From assembly GCA_903881085.1 (NCBI GenBank), contig CAIRSA010000402.1:1-45937 (forward strand): a DNA stretch of 45,937 nucleotides, in the 5' to 3' direction. The notes under the pieces are model-generated. The model saw only the letters and a program-made list of their open reading frames with translations. It ran no database searches and was not told the origin of the DNA. This document shows positions 1 to 8,923 of the stretch, piece after piece; position 1 is the stretch's first letter; the number at the start of each line of letters is the position of its first letter. The DNA comes from an uncultured Acidobacteriia bacterium (GTDB taxonomy: Bacteria > Acidobacteriota > Terriglobia > Bryobacterales > Bryobacteraceae). The position numbers and the translations under genes are program-made.

Positions 1-105
1 AGATGGATCGCGAGCTACAATCTAACTAACCATGAACCCAGAGCGGTGGCGCAGAATCGAGGAGTTGTACAACGCGGCGCAGGAGCGTGAACCGGAGGAG
101 CGTGG
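1..105 (+). repeat. Direct repeat copy 1 (kinase leader and N-terminus)
   Basis: Bases 1-105 are identical to 2854-2958. The repeat covers the 31-base leader before the start codon and the first ~25 codons of two neighbouring kinase genes; weaker similarity continues to about base 215. The leader carries a TACAAT -10-like hexamer at 17-22 and no obvious Shine-Dalgarno sequence. The window starts exactly at the repeat edge, which is where an assembler would break a contig. Confidence 0.9.
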
Positions 106-2794
106 TGCCTTTCTCGCTGGCGCTTGCCGCGGCGACGACGAATTGAAGCGCGAGATCGAGCGCCTGCTTGCCAAGGATTCCGGCGGCAAAATCCTCGATT
201 CTCCGGTGGCACAACTCTTGGCTTCCCGCCCGCTGTCACCCGGAGACAAGCTCGGCCCCTATGAAATCGTTTCGCGCATCGGCGCGGGCGGCATGGGCGC
301 TGTCTTCAAGGCCCGCGATCCGCGGGTCGGCCGCATTGTGGCGATCAAGGTGCCCTCGGCGCAGTTCTCTGAGCGCTTTGAGCGCGAGGCCCGCGCCGTC
401 GCCGCGCTCAACCATCCGAACATCTGTACTCTGTACGACGTCGGCCGCCAGGACGGCGTGGACTTCATCGTGATGGAGTTCGTCGCCGGCAAAACGCTGG
501 GCCAGTTGATCTCGCCCAAGGGAATGCCGCTGGGCGACACGTTGCAGATTGCCGTCCAAATCGCCGACGCGTTGGCCCGGGCGCATGCGGCGGGCATCGT
601 CCACCGCGATCTTAAGCCCGCCAACGTAATGGTGGATGACCACGGCCTGGCAAAGGTGCTCGATTTCGGCCTGGCCAAGCTGGTGCCCCACTTCGATAGC
701 GAGCAATCCACGCAGACCGAAGCCGGGGCAATCCTCGGCACATTGTCCTACATGTCTCCCGAGCAGGCCGAAGGGAAGCCCGTCGACGTCCGCTCCGACA
801 TCTTCAGCTTCGGTGCGGTGCTGTATGAAATGACCACCGGGCAGCGCGCGTTTCGCGGGGAGACTGCCATGTCGACCATCTCTGCGATTCTGCGCGACGA
901 GCCGAAACCGGTCAGTCAGCTTGCCTCGGGCATTCCGGCGGATCTGGAGAAGATTGTCACGCGCTGCCTGCGCAAGGATCCGCCGCGCCGGACGCAGAGC
1001 ATGGCCGATGTGCGCGTGGCCCTGTTGGAAGTGAAAGACTCATCCGAATCCGGACGCGGGCCCGGCAAACCGATAGCGCCACTGGTTCGCAAGCGTACAT
1101 GGTTGTGGGCGGGCGCAGCCGCGATTTTCTTCTCCTTGCTGAGTGCGGGGTTGTGGCTGATGAAAGATCGAGTTTCGCAGCTTCCCCAGCCGTTGCTTGT
1201 GCCGGTAACCACTGATCCAGGCTACCAGTCGAATCCGAGTTTCTCGCCGGATGGCAAGCAGATCGCATATAGTTGGTTTGGCCGGAAAGATGACAAACAA
1301 AGCATCTATGTGAAGCTGGTTGGCGAGACCCAGGCGTTGCGGCTCACTACATCGCCCACTGCCGATGGTTGCCCGGTATGGACCCCGGATGGCAAGCGGA
1401 TCGCATTTCGGCGTTTTGGCAAGGAAGGCGGCATTTACACTGTTTCCGCTCTGGGCGGGACGGAGCGGAAGGTGGCCGGGCTTGCTGCAATCTGCCGCAT
1501 GTCTTGGTCGCCGGATGGAAAGTGGCTCGCAATATCGCTCGTTGATCAAAATGATCGCGGGATTCTGCTCGTTCCGGCGTCTGGCGGCGAGCCTCGCCGA
1601 ATTTCGAATCCCAAATCTCCGGCGGAGGATCGGTCCCCGGTGTTCTCTCCGGACGGACACAGCCTGGCCTACGCAGGTTGTACGTCCGGAATCTCCTGCG
1701 ATGTCCACATCCAGGACCTGGATGCCGGATATTCTCCACGGGGGAGTCCGCGGCAAATTATGCGCCAGGGTACTGCCATTTGGGGCTTGACGTGGAGCCG
1801 CGACGGAAACTCACTGATCTACTCGGCGTCACAAACCGCCGGCACGATTCCGTATCTATGGCGAACAGGAATCAACGGCCGCCAACCGCCGCTGCGACTG
1901 GAAATTGCCGGTCCGGGCGCATCCGACCCGGCAGTTTCTCCTTCAGGCAACCGCCTGGTGTTTTCAAGGAACAATCCCGATGCCGATATCTGGCGATACC
2001 ACCTAAGCGGTGGCATGGAGCCCTTAGTCGTCTCGTCGCTCGCCGATTATAATCCCCAGTATTCTCCCGATGGCTCCAAAATACTTTTTCAGTCCAGCCG
2101 TTCCGGAGACGATGAAATCTGGGTAGCGCAGGCAGACGGTTCCCAACCGGTTCAACTGACAATTCGAGTCGGCCGCCATCAGGGGGCGGCCAAATGGTCG
2201 CCGGACGGCCGCTGGATAGCATTTCATTCCCAGAGCCAGGATGGCCGCATGAGCATATTCGTGATGGACACGGCCGGAGGCCAACCTCGCAAAATTACGA
2301 CCGGACCTGCGGACGAGGAGCTGCCCAACTGGTCCCGCGATGGGAAATGGCTCTATTCCCGCTCAACTCGCACCGGGACCTCCCAAATATGGCGAGTCCC
2401 TTTCGCTGGTGGCACGCCTGAGCAAGTTACTACGAACGGAGGATATATAGCCTTCGAATCGGTCGATGGTCAAACGCTGTTTTATACCAAAGCAATATCG
2501 GGGCCGCTTTTTTCCAGACCTTTGTCCGGTGGGGCGGAACGTCAGGTACTGCCGTACTTAAACCTCGTATCGTTTGCCCCGGTGAAGGAAGGCATCTATT
2601 ACGTCGGTCGTCCAGGCGCCGAATCTTTTCCCCTAATGTTTTTCCAGTTCTCGACCCAAACCAGCCGGGTGCTGACAAAGATAGAGGGGCGGACCTGGCC
2701 AGGCCTGTGCGTTTCGCCGGACGGGAAGACCGTCCTGTTCATCAAGCTTGCCAACTTCGGTGCTCACCTCATGATGATTGAGAACGTTCAGTGA
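32..2794 (+). CDS. Membrane Ser/Thr protein kinase with TolB/PD40 beta-propeller sensor
   Basis: A 920-residue Hanks-type kinase. After an acidic N-terminal segment common to acidobacterial kinases (1-60), the kinase domain spans about 75-335. It has the glycine loop GAGGMG (84-89), the ATP lysine in VAIK (106), the catalytic HRDLKPAN (Asp193), DFG (211-213) and the SPE activation-loop end (242-244). All catalytic residues are present, so it should be active. One hydrophobic helix (357-377) anchors it in the membrane. The remaining ~530 residues contain repeated SPDG blocks (FSPDGKQIAYSW, WTPDGKRIAF, WSPDGKWLAI), typical of PD40/TolB-like propellers that would lie outside the membrane and sense a ligand or scaffold partners. 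The substrate is unknown. The ATG at 32 is chosen because the paralogue downstream has the same start and leader. Probably a tandem duplication with the next gene. Confidence 0.93.
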   Translation: MNPERWRRIEELYNAAQEREPEERGAFLAGACRGDDELKREIERLLAKDSGGKILDSPVAQLLASRPLSPGDKLGPYEIVSRIGAGGMGAVFKARDPRVGRIVAIKVPSAQFSERFEREARAVAALNHPNICTLYDVGRQDGVDFIVMEFVAGKTLGQLISPKGMPLGDTLQIAVQIADALARAHAAGIVHRDLKPANVMVDDHGLAKVLDFGLAKLVPHFDSEQSTQTEAGAILGTLSYMSPEQAEGKPVDVRSDIFSFGAVLYEMTTGQRAFRGETAMSTISAILRDEPKPVSQLASGIPADLEKIVTRCLRKDPPRRTQSMADVRVALLEVKDSSESGRGPGKPIAPLVRKRTWLWAGAAAIFFSLLSAGLWLMKDRVSQLPQPLLVPVTTDPGYQSNPSFSPDGKQIAYSWFGRKDDKQSIYVKLVGETQALRLTTSPTADGCPVWTPDGKRIAFRRFGKEGGIYTVSALGGTERKVAGLAAICRMSWSPDGKWLAISLVDQNDRGILLVPASGGEPRRISNPKSPAEDRSPVFSPDGHSLAYAGCTSGISCDVHIQDLDAGYSPRGSPRQIMRQGTAIWGLTWSRDGNSLIYSASQTAGTIPYLWRTGINGRQPPLRLEIAGPGASDPAVSPSGNRLVFSRNNPDADIWRYHLSGGMEPLVVSSLADYNPQYSPDGSKILFQSSRSGDDEIWVAQADGSQPVQLTIRVGRHQGAAKWSPDGRWIAFHSQSQDGRMSIFVMDTAGGQPRKITTGPADEELPNWSRDGKWLYSRSTRTGTSQIWRVPFAGGTPEQVTTNGGYIAFESVDGQTLFYTKAISGPLFSRPLSGGAERQVLPYLNLVSFAPVKEGIYYVGRPGAESFPLMFFQFSTQTSRVLTKIEGRTWPGLCVSPDGKTVLFIKLANFGAHLMMIENVQ

Positions 2795-2853
2795 CGCCCC
2801 ATCTGCTAGTCTAATTCTTGATCGGCGGGGGGCGGAACTCGTGTTACTAGATG

Positions 2854-2958
2854 AGATGGATCGCGAGCTACAATCTAACTAACCATGAACCCAGAGCGGT
2901 GGCGCAGAATCGAGGAGTTGTACAACGCGGCGCAGGAGCGTGAACCGGAGGAGCGTGG
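2854..2958 (+). repeat. Direct repeat copy 2 (kinase leader and N-terminus)
   Basis: Exact second copy of bases 1-105, again covering the leader, the TACAAT hexamer (2870-2875) and the first ~25 codons of a kinase gene. The duplicated leader means the two kinases probably share the same upstream control or arose by a recent duplication or gene conversion. Confidence 0.9.
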
Positions 2959-5623
2959 CGCCTTTCTTGCTGACGCCTGCCGCGGCGACGACGAATTGAA
3001 GCGCGAGATCGAGCGCCTGCTTGCCCATGATTCCGCCGGCAAAATCCTGGACACCCCTGCAGCCCAACTGCTGAATACTCCCGCCAAAGCCAAGCCGCTC
3101 ACCGCAGGTGACAAACTCGGCCCCTACGAAATCGTCGCGCGCATTGGCGCAGGCGGCATGGGGGAAGTGTACAAAGCCCGCGACACGCGGTTGGGGCGCG
3201 AAGTCGCCATCAAGACGACCCACGCGGAGTTCATCGGGAGGTTCCAGCACGAGGCCCGCGCGATTTCGGCCCTCAATCATCCGAACATCTGCACGCTATA
3301 TGACGTCGGTCCGAACTACCTGGTGATGGAACTGGTGGAAGGCCCAGACCTCGCCGGACCCGTCCCCATCGCGACCGCCATCGGCTACGCCCGGCAGATT
3401 GCGGCCGGCCTGGAAGCGGCGCACGAAAAGGGGATTATCCACCGTGACCTCAAGCCCGCCAACATCAAGGTCACGCCCGAAGGCACCGTAAAGATCCTCG
3501 ATTTCGGGCTGGCCAAAGCCACCGCAGTACCCGCCACCTCTGACGCCGTCACATCCCCCGCGTTCACGATGACGGAGCGGGGAATGATTCTCGGCACGGC
3601 AGCCTATATGTCCCCCGAACAGGCCCGCGGGGAGCAGGTGGATAAGCGCGCAGACATCTGGGCCTTTGGCGTGGTGCTCTACGAACTGCTGACCGGCAAG
3701 ATGCTGTTCGGCGGCAGCGGAAACATCTCCGACCGGCTCGCCGCCGTGCTCACCAGCGAGCCCGATTTCTCCGTCCTCCCCAAGGACACTCCACCGCGCG
3801 TGTGCCGCCTGCTGGAACTCTGCCTCCGCAAAGACCCCAAGCAGCGGCTGCGCGATATCGGCGACGTCCGCATCCGGCTGGATGAACCCGAAGCAGAGGG
3901 GCCCAAGCCGGCCGCGCCCTCCCACCGCTGGTTGTGGGCCGCTGGCCTGTCCACGTTAGCGGTGCTGGCGGCGGTGGCGTGGTACCGCTGGCCGGCGGAG
4001 CGCCCGGCAGGGCCATTTCAGCGAATTCAAATCAATAAGTTGACCGACTCCGGGAAGGCCACCGTGGCAGCGATCTCGCCCGATGGCAAGTATGTGCTTC
4101 ATGTCATCCGGGACGAGGGGAAAGGCAGTCTCTGGCTGCTCCACGCTGCTTCTGGCAGCAACGTTCAGATCCTGCCCCCATCCCAGGGCGGGTTAAGCAA
4201 TCTAAAGTTTTCACAGGACGGCAATTCTCTCTATTTCATGGCATCCTCGGGAAAGAGCCTACCGGCGCTGTACACGATGCCCGTCCTGGGAGGCAATGCC
4301 AGGAAGTTGGGGGAGTTCCGCGGCTTAGTAGGGATTGCGGCCTTCTCGCCCGACGAAAAGCATCTAGCATTCATTAGAAACGCCGATCGCGTTAGCGGCT
4401 TGTTCATCGCCAACCTGGACGGCAGCGGCGAGCAGCAACTGGCGGCGCGGAAGTCGCCGGATGCTATCACAGGTCTGACATGGTCTCCTAATGGCAAGAC
4501 CATAGCGTTTGGCGCGGTCTCACGGCGTGGCGGAAATTTCAGCAACTTGGCGGCCATACCGGTGGAGGGCGGCCCTGAGACGCGCATCGCCTCACAGATA
4601 CCGAACTTTATCACCGCTCTGAATTGGCTGCCGGACGGGCACGGACTAATTGCCACCTCCAACACGCAGTATCCATTCTTTCAAGTCGCCTATATCTCTT
4701 TTCCGGAGGGCCAGGTGCGTAAGATTACGCCCGAATTGAACAACTATGCAGGGCTGAGCCTCACCGCGGATGCCGGCGCGATGGTTACCGTCCAGTATGA
4801 AAGAACTTCTCACCTCTGGGAGGTTGCGACAGGCGACTCCGGAAGTGCGCGACAGATCAGTACAGGGCGTCTGGACGGCTTGGGTGGGACGGCGTGGGCC
4901 GGCAATGGCAACATCTATTTCGAAGCGCCTGACAGCAGAGGCGACACGCAGATCTGGATCACCGATGCGAACGGCACGGGCCGGCGGCAGATCACGACGG
5001 AACAGCTCACCGGGGAACCGGCCCCCTGTGGCGATGGCCGCCATCTGGTGTTCTTGTCCTTCCGGGCGGGGACTCCGCACATTTTCCGGTCAGATCTGGA
5101 CGGAGGCAATATTCGCCAGTTGACCAACGGTGAGACCGAATATTATCCGTCATGTTCCCCGGACGGCTCCTTTTTGACGTATAGTTCACAAGAGGCGAGG
5201 AACCTCGGCGTATGGAGATTGCCGATTGATGGTGGCACCCCCGTGCGGATCTGGGATCATCGATCCCTCATGACGAGCATATCCCCAGACGGGAAGTCGG
5301 TGCTGATAAAAGATGATGAGGCGCTCAGGATCATCCCGTCTGGCGGAGGGCAACCCATCCGAAGCTTTGACAGAAGCTCTGGACCGGGCTCAAGCCTGGT
5401 AGTGCAGTGGTCGGCGGACGGCGCATCGTTGCTATACGTGCAAACCAGCGGCGGCGGGTCCAACGTCTGGCGCTTCCCCCTCGAAGGCAGTGACCCGAAA
5501 CCGGTGACCGCCTTCACCAGCCAACGCATTACCAGCATCGCGGTAGCCCCGGACGGCAAGGGCCTGGTGCTGGCCCGCGGTACGATCAGCAGCGATGTGG
5601 TGCTGATTAGAGATCTGAAGTGA
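2885..5623 (+). CDS. Membrane Ser/Thr protein kinase with TolB/PD40 beta-propeller sensor (paralogue)
   Basis: A 912-residue paralogue of the preceding gene with the same architecture. The kinase domain spans ~80-335: glycine loop GAGGMG (88-93), VAIK lysine (110), HRDLKPAN (Asp188), DFG (206-208) and SPE (243-245). A single hydrophobic helix (~349-368) precedes a C-terminal propeller with repeated SPDGK and SxDG blocks. The N-terminal ~50 residues are almost identical to the upstream kinase, but the sensor half has diverged strongly, so the two proteins probably respond to different inputs. The 90-base gap between the genes holds the repeated leader. Kinase activity is well supported; signal and targets are unknown. 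Confidence 0.93.
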   Translation: MNPERWRRIEELYNAAQEREPEERGAFLADACRGDDELKREIERLLAHDSAGKILDTPAAQLLNTPAKAKPLTAGDKLGPYEIVARIGAGGMGEVYKARDTRLGREVAIKTTHAEFIGRFQHEARAISALNHPNICTLYDVGPNYLVMELVEGPDLAGPVPIATAIGYARQIAAGLEAAHEKGIIHRDLKPANIKVTPEGTVKILDFGLAKATAVPATSDAVTSPAFTMTERGMILGTAAYMSPEQARGEQVDKRADIWAFGVVLYELLTGKMLFGGSGNISDRLAAVLTSEPDFSVLPKDTPPRVCRLLELCLRKDPKQRLRDIGDVRIRLDEPEAEGPKPAAPSHRWLWAAGLSTLAVLAAVAWYRWPAERPAGPFQRIQINKLTDSGKATVAAISPDGKYVLHVIRDEGKGSLWLLHAASGSNVQILPPSQGGLSNLKFSQDGNSLYFMASSGKSLPALYTMPVLGGNARKLGEFRGLVGIAAFSPDEKHLAFIRNADRVSGLFIANLDGSGEQQLAARKSPDAITGLTWSPNGKTIAFGAVSRRGGNFSNLAAIPVEGGPETRIASQIPNFITALNWLPDGHGLIATSNTQYPFFQVAYISFPEGQVRKITPELNNYAGLSLTADAGAMVTVQYERTSHLWEVATGDSGSARQISTGRLDGLGGTAWAGNGNIYFEAPDSRGDTQIWITDANGTGRRQITTEQLTGEPAPCGDGRHLVFLSFRAGTPHIFRSDLDGGNIRQLTNGETEYYPSCSPDGSFLTYSSQEARNLGVWRLPIDGGTPVRIWDHRSLMTSISPDGKSVLIKDDEALRIIPSGGGQPIRSFDRSSGPGSSLVVQWSADGASLLYVQTSGGGSNVWRFPLEGSDPKPVTAFTSQRITSIAVAPDGKGLVLARGTISSDVVLIRDLK

Positions 5624-5859
5624 AGCGCAAACTACTGGTCGAAAAGGAATGGCGGATCTCTGCCCGCGCGATTCCCGTATGACGCCGATCGATAATGTGG
5701 TCTGGGATTGGATAGTCGGCCATCCGGAAGTTATGTTCCGCACCACGACCGTGACGGCGGTTCGCCGCGTCCCCCCGCATTGCGCGTTCGAAAACTGGCC
5801 AAAGAACGTGCTACAGGGTTCTTGACCATCATTAGGCCCCGCCACCAGCCGCTATCGTT

Positions 5860-7047
5860 GTGCCGGCCAATGCAAAGCCTTTGCCGCCCTGGCCTGTATT
5901 CTTGGGCACAACCCAAGGGCCGAGCGGCGGTCCGGGTATGCGCGAAATGTTGGGCTTGACCGGGGCGATTGGTGGATGCGGGCTTTACGAGGCGATTGCC
6001 CAACTGACCGATGGACCCGGCCAGCGGAGGCGCCGGTACTTCCAAGTTTTGATTGCTCGCGGGTCCATGAGAGACTTGATTGGAATGCTCTCGCCAGAAG
6101 AAATCGTCAACCATCCTACCTTCAACATCCAGTGGTATCACAGCATTGAACTTTCACCGGGCATTGTGACCGGGGGTTGTGATTTCGACAACCTCGTAGT
6201 GGGCCGGCATCTGCTCAACGGCGTAGATGTTCGGGGGCAGCGATGCCTGGATGTTGGCGCCATGGATGGACTGGCGACATTCCTAATGGAACGGCGTGGC
6301 GCTTCGCGGGTGGTCGCTTACGATCGAAATTTCAGGCCGTATCGCCCCATTACAAACGGTGATCGCTTTCGCTTTGCTCATCGCGCCCTGGGCTCCGCGG
6401 CCGAGTATATTTGGGATGTCCCCATGGGGAAGATTCAGCAAAAGTCTCAGGAAATTGGCATTCGCACCTACGATGTCATCTTCTTTTCGGGCGTTCTCTA
6501 TCACATGTTTGATCCCGTGGCGGGCCTGGCGAGGATGCGCAACCTGGTTCGCGACGGCGGCATCGTGGTGGTTGAAACAGGCGCCACGCTCGACGCCAGC
6601 CTCTCCATGCACGCCAATGCTCATGGACGGTTCTATCCGGCGGATGACTATTGGCTGCCGTCGGTCAGTGTTCTGGAATACTGGCTGCGCTTCCTGCACC
6701 TCGACCCGATCGATGTCAGCTTTCTCCACCATCGGATCGTCGATGGCCTGCCGGTTATCCGCGCGGCGATTGTCTGCCGCGCAATACCCACATTCCGCGC
6801 CACGCATGAAGACACTTGGATGAAGCAACAGAGTCAGGGCACGTTCTTTGCGGATTTTAACGATGAGATCGATTGGAAGGCCCTGGGCAGCACTCTGCCG
6901 GATGTTCCCTACAGGCATTCCGGATCGCATCTGGTTAATCATCCTGGAAACGACGTGCTCGACGTGTTCAGTTCCATGACCTCCAACTCGGCAATGCAGG
7001 CGAGTCTGCGGCCTGAGTTGTTGAGGCTCATGCTGGCTGACAAATAA
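5860..7047 (+). CDS. SAM-dependent methyltransferase, CmoB-like fold
   Basis: A 395-residue class I methyltransferase from a GTG start. A WYH motif (92-94) followed by a segment ending in VTGG resembles the start of the catalytic domain of CmoB/Methyltransf_9-type enzymes. Motif I is LDVGAMDG (~130-137), the SAM-binding glycine-rich loop, followed by an acidic VVAYD strand. FFSGVLYHMFDP resembles the usual motif IV region. The start is uncertain: ATG codons at 5938 and 6067 are alternatives and the first ~60 residues look poorly conserved in character. No neighbouring tRNA-modification genes point to the substrate, so a small-molecule or glycan methyl acceptor is equally possible. The 236 bases before it (5624-5859) show no convincing gene. 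Confidence 0.8.
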   Translation: MPANAKPLPPWPVFLGTTQGPSGGPGMREMLGLTGAIGGCGLYEAIAQLTDGPGQRRRRYFQVLIARGSMRDLIGMLSPEEIVNHPTFNIQWYHSIELSPGIVTGGCDFDNLVVGRHLLNGVDVRGQRCLDVGAMDGLATFLMERRGASRVVAYDRNFRPYRPITNGDRFRFAHRALGSAAEYIWDVPMGKIQQKSQEIGIRTYDVIFFSGVLYHMFDPVAGLARMRNLVRDGGIVVVETGATLDASLSMHANAHGRFYPADDYWLPSVSVLEYWLRFLHLDPIDVSFLHHRIVDGLPVIRAAIVCRAIPTFRATHEDTWMKQQSQGTFFADFNDEIDWKALGSTLPDVPYRHSGSHLVNHPGNDVLDVFSSMTSNSAMQASLRPELLRLMLADK

Positions 7048-7191
7048 CCGGTCACTCGAACTGCGGGTTCATTGTTGTTCCAAGCATCATGGATCGGATT
7101 CGCGAGTGGTGGGTCTAGACGCTTGCATGTTCTTTCAGCAGTTCCGGGATAGCCGCCATATCCGCGATTCCATGCCCGAGTCGGGGTAGCG

Positions 7192-7220
7192 TTCTTTGCG
7201 TTTTAGCGACTTGGCGAGAG
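7192..7220 (+). repeat. Left arm of imperfect inverted repeat around GxxExxY gene
   Basis: Bases 7191-7220 match the reverse complement of 7621-7650 at 23 of 30 positions, including an exact CTTGGCG block. The left arm ends just before the start codon; the right arm lies inside the last codons of the gene. Confidence 0.6.
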
Positions 7221-7223
7221 AAT

Positions 7224-7658
7224 ATGAAAGTTGCCATGACCGAGAATGCCTTCGCCAAGCAGATCGTGGACGCAGCCTTTCACATCCACACCACCCTCGG
7301 GCCAGGATTGCTGGAATCTGTATATCACGCCGTGCTGGCTTATGAACTTGGTGAGCGAGGACTCCGGACGGTGAGCCAACAGCCCATCCCGGTGGTTTAC
7401 GGGACAATCCGGATTGATACCGGATTCCGGGCGGACCTGATTGTAGAGGATAAAGTGATTGTCGAGATCAAATCAGTCGAGGCGTTGGCACTGGTTCACA
7501 GAAAGCAACTTTTGACTTATCTCCGTTTGGCTAACAAGCGGCTTGGGCTGCTGATCAACTTCAACGCGGCTCTGATCAAGGATGGCATTTGCCGTATCGT
7601 CAATGGATTGGAAGAAGAGGCTCACGCCAAGCCGCAAGGACGCCAAGAAAACCACTGA
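7224..7658 (+). CDS. GxxExxY family protein (PD-(D/E)XK-like)
   Basis: A 144-residue protein of the GxxExxY family (PDDEXK_3). The signature is visible as GLLESVY with G28, E31 and Y34. A nuclease-like core follows: D71 in FRADLIV and E81-x-K83 in VIVEIKS. The family is widespread in environmental bacteria and its biological role is not settled; the fold suggests a nucleic-acid-related function. The first 12 nucleotides could be trimmed to a second ATG at 7236. The C-terminal tail (EEAHAKPQGRQENH) is encoded by the right arm of an inverted repeat that also precedes the gene, so the tail may be repeat-derived and not functional protein. Transcribed toward the Uma2 pair. Confidence 0.85.
   Translation: MKVAMTENAFAKQIVDAAFHIHTTLGPGLLESVYHAVLAYELGERGLRTVSQQPIPVVYGTIRIDTGFRADLIVEDKVIVEIKSVEALALVHRKQLLTYLRLANKRLGLLINFNAALIKDGICRIVNGLEEEAHAKPQGRQENH
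7621..7650 (-). repeat. Right arm of imperfect inverted repeat around GxxExxY gene
   Basis: Inverted partner of 7191-7220 (23 of 30 matches). It overlaps the 3' end of the GxxExxY reading frame. Confidence 0.6.
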
Positions 7659-7727
7659 AGTCAGGGAGTTCTAAATCTTGCTGGTTTGAGGTCGAGGATC
7701 TCGCTGGTCTGAGAGCGCGCACTCGCT

Positions 7728-7886
7728 TTATTTGGATGCAGGGAGGCGGCGCAGGGTGCTTTCGGCCTCGCGCCGCTTGAGGTCTGCATAAATGCGATCC
7801 AGGCTGTAGCCATGCTCCGCGGCATAGGCGTCGCGTTGCGCGTAGACCTCTTCGAGAATTTCATCTACATAGGGCTGGTCTGTCAT
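7728..7886 (-). CDS. Small hypothetical protein, partner of Uma2 (52 aa)
   Basis: A 52-codon gene below the usual length cut-off. Its ATG (7886-7884) overlaps the stop codon of the Uma2 gene in an ATGA arrangement, so translation is probably coupled. The predicted protein begins MTDQPYVDEILEEVYAQRDA and ends LRRLPASK; it is highly charged, strongly helical in character and has no signal peptide or membrane helix. The pattern of an EEV-x3-RD-xYA-x8-L-x2-IYADLK-x2-E helix pair resembles small proteins often encoded beside nucleases or toxins, so an antitoxin or accessory role is plausible but unproven. The reading frame is clean and uses typical codons for this genome. Confidence 0.7.
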   Translation of the reverse strand: MTDQPYVDEILEEVYAQRDAYAAEHGYSLDRIYADLKRREAESTLRRLPASK

Positions 7887-8383
7887 TTGCCCTCGGGTAT
7901 TGCGGCGAAGAGTTGTTCCAGACTGATCTCGTGATCGCCTGCGGTGAGGGAAACGGTCACGCGGGTGGGCTCCGCGTTGGCGTGGTATTCCCAGGCGGTG
8001 CGCTTCATGGGATCAATGACCCAGCAGTAGGGGACGCCCCAGGCATGATACTCCTCGCATTTCGCGAGCATGGTTCCGAGACGATCCTCAGGGGAGAGAA
8101 TCTCGCAGCATAGTAAAACTGGTTTGGTTGGATATGGGCTCTCCAAAATTGGCGCGGCTACCACGTCAGGTACAAGATACTTGGTGGGAGATATCCTGAC
8201 CGTGACCTCTGGCGCGGCTTGAAGGCCTAGCTTGCTCAGCATTGCTGCCACGGTGAATTCAAGCAGACCATGAACAGTCGTTGGGAGTGGCTTGGGGTAG
8301 AGTGCGCCATCGCGATATTCGCAGTTCGGCTTACCGGAGTAGCGGAGGTACTCTTCGACTGGAATGATGGCAGGGGCAGTCAT
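7883..8383 (-). CDS. Uma2 family (DUF820) restriction-endonuclease-like protein
   Basis: A 166-residue Uma2 protein, the usual length for the family. The PD-(D/E)XK-derived core is visible: YLVPDVV with Pro72-Asp73, then CEILSP with Glu94 corresponding to the family's VEVLSPS block, and the GVPYCWVIDP strand near 115-125. The N-terminal VEEYLRY and YRDGALYPKP segments are also typical. The family is nuclease-like but its cellular function is unknown. The gene is divergent from the sigma-factor gene. Its stop overlaps the start of a 52-codon downstream gene by four bases, forming a two-gene unit. Confidence 0.88.
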   Translation of the reverse strand: MTAPAIIPVEEYLRYSGKPNCEYRDGALYPKPLPTTVHGLLEFTVAAMLSKLGLQAAPEVTVRISPTKYLVPDVVAAPILESPYPTKPVLLCCEILSPEDRLGTMLAKCEEYHAWGVPYCWVIDPMKRTAWEYHANAEPTRVTVSLTAGDHEISLEQLFAAIPEGK

Positions 8384-8424
8384 GTTCGTATTTTATCTCA
8401 AGCACAATTTGGCGGAACTTTTCT

Positions 8425-8922
8425 TTGGCTGATGTATATCTATTACAGGTGACGGACTTCAGCACGCTGTACAAAAAATACGCGCAGGATGTTTACCGCT
8501 TCGCACTGTATCTTTCAGGCGAGCGCGGGCAGGCGGAGGACATCACGTCCGAGACGTTTGTTCGGGCGTGGGCGTCGCCGGAGCCGATTGAGGCTGCCAC
8601 GGTGAAGAGTTATCTGTTCACGATTGCGCGCAACCTGTTTTTGCAAGGGATACGCAAGCAATCGAGGCAGGTGGCGCTCGATCATGACTTTAGCGACGGG
8701 CGGGCCGGTCCGTATTCGCAAGCGGAGCAAAAAGAGAAGCTGGGCGCAGTGATGGCGGAGTTGCAGAAGCTTCCCGAGTTGAGCCGGGCAGCTCTGCTGA
8801 TGCATGCGGTGGATGAGATGCCGTATGAAGAGATTGCAAGGGTGTTGGAGATTTCGTTGGCGGCGGTGAAAGGGAAGATCTTCCGGGCGCGGATGGCGCT
8901 GGCGGGACTTAAGGAGAACTGA
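8425..8922 (+). CDS. RNA polymerase sigma-70 factor, ECF subfamily
   Basis: A 165-residue ECF sigma factor. Sigma region 2 spans about 10-75 (LYKKYAQDVYRFALYL, then AEDITSETFVRAWAS) and sigma region 4 covers ~105-160 with the helix-turn-helix EMPYEEIARVLEISLAAVKGKIFRARMAL. The start is ambiguous: a TTG at 8425 has a GGCGGAA stretch about ten bases upstream, while GTG at 8449 (MTDFSTLYKK) fits the usual length of the family better. The next gene begins one base after the stop and encodes a membrane protein, the usual layout of a sigma factor with its regulator. Confidence 0.9.
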   Translation: MADVYLLQVTDFSTLYKKYAQDVYRFALYLSGERGQAEDITSETFVRAWASPEPIEAATVKSYLFTIARNLFLQGIRKQSRQVALDHDFSDGRAGPYSQAEQKEKLGAVMAELQKLPELSRAALLMHAVDEMPYEEIARVLEISLAAVKGKIFRARMALAGLKEN

Positions 8923-8923
8923 A

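Noticed and set aside
5624..5859. Possible small gene between kinase 2 and the methyltransferase
   Set aside because: Several short frames overlap, none with a start signal or recognisable sequence.
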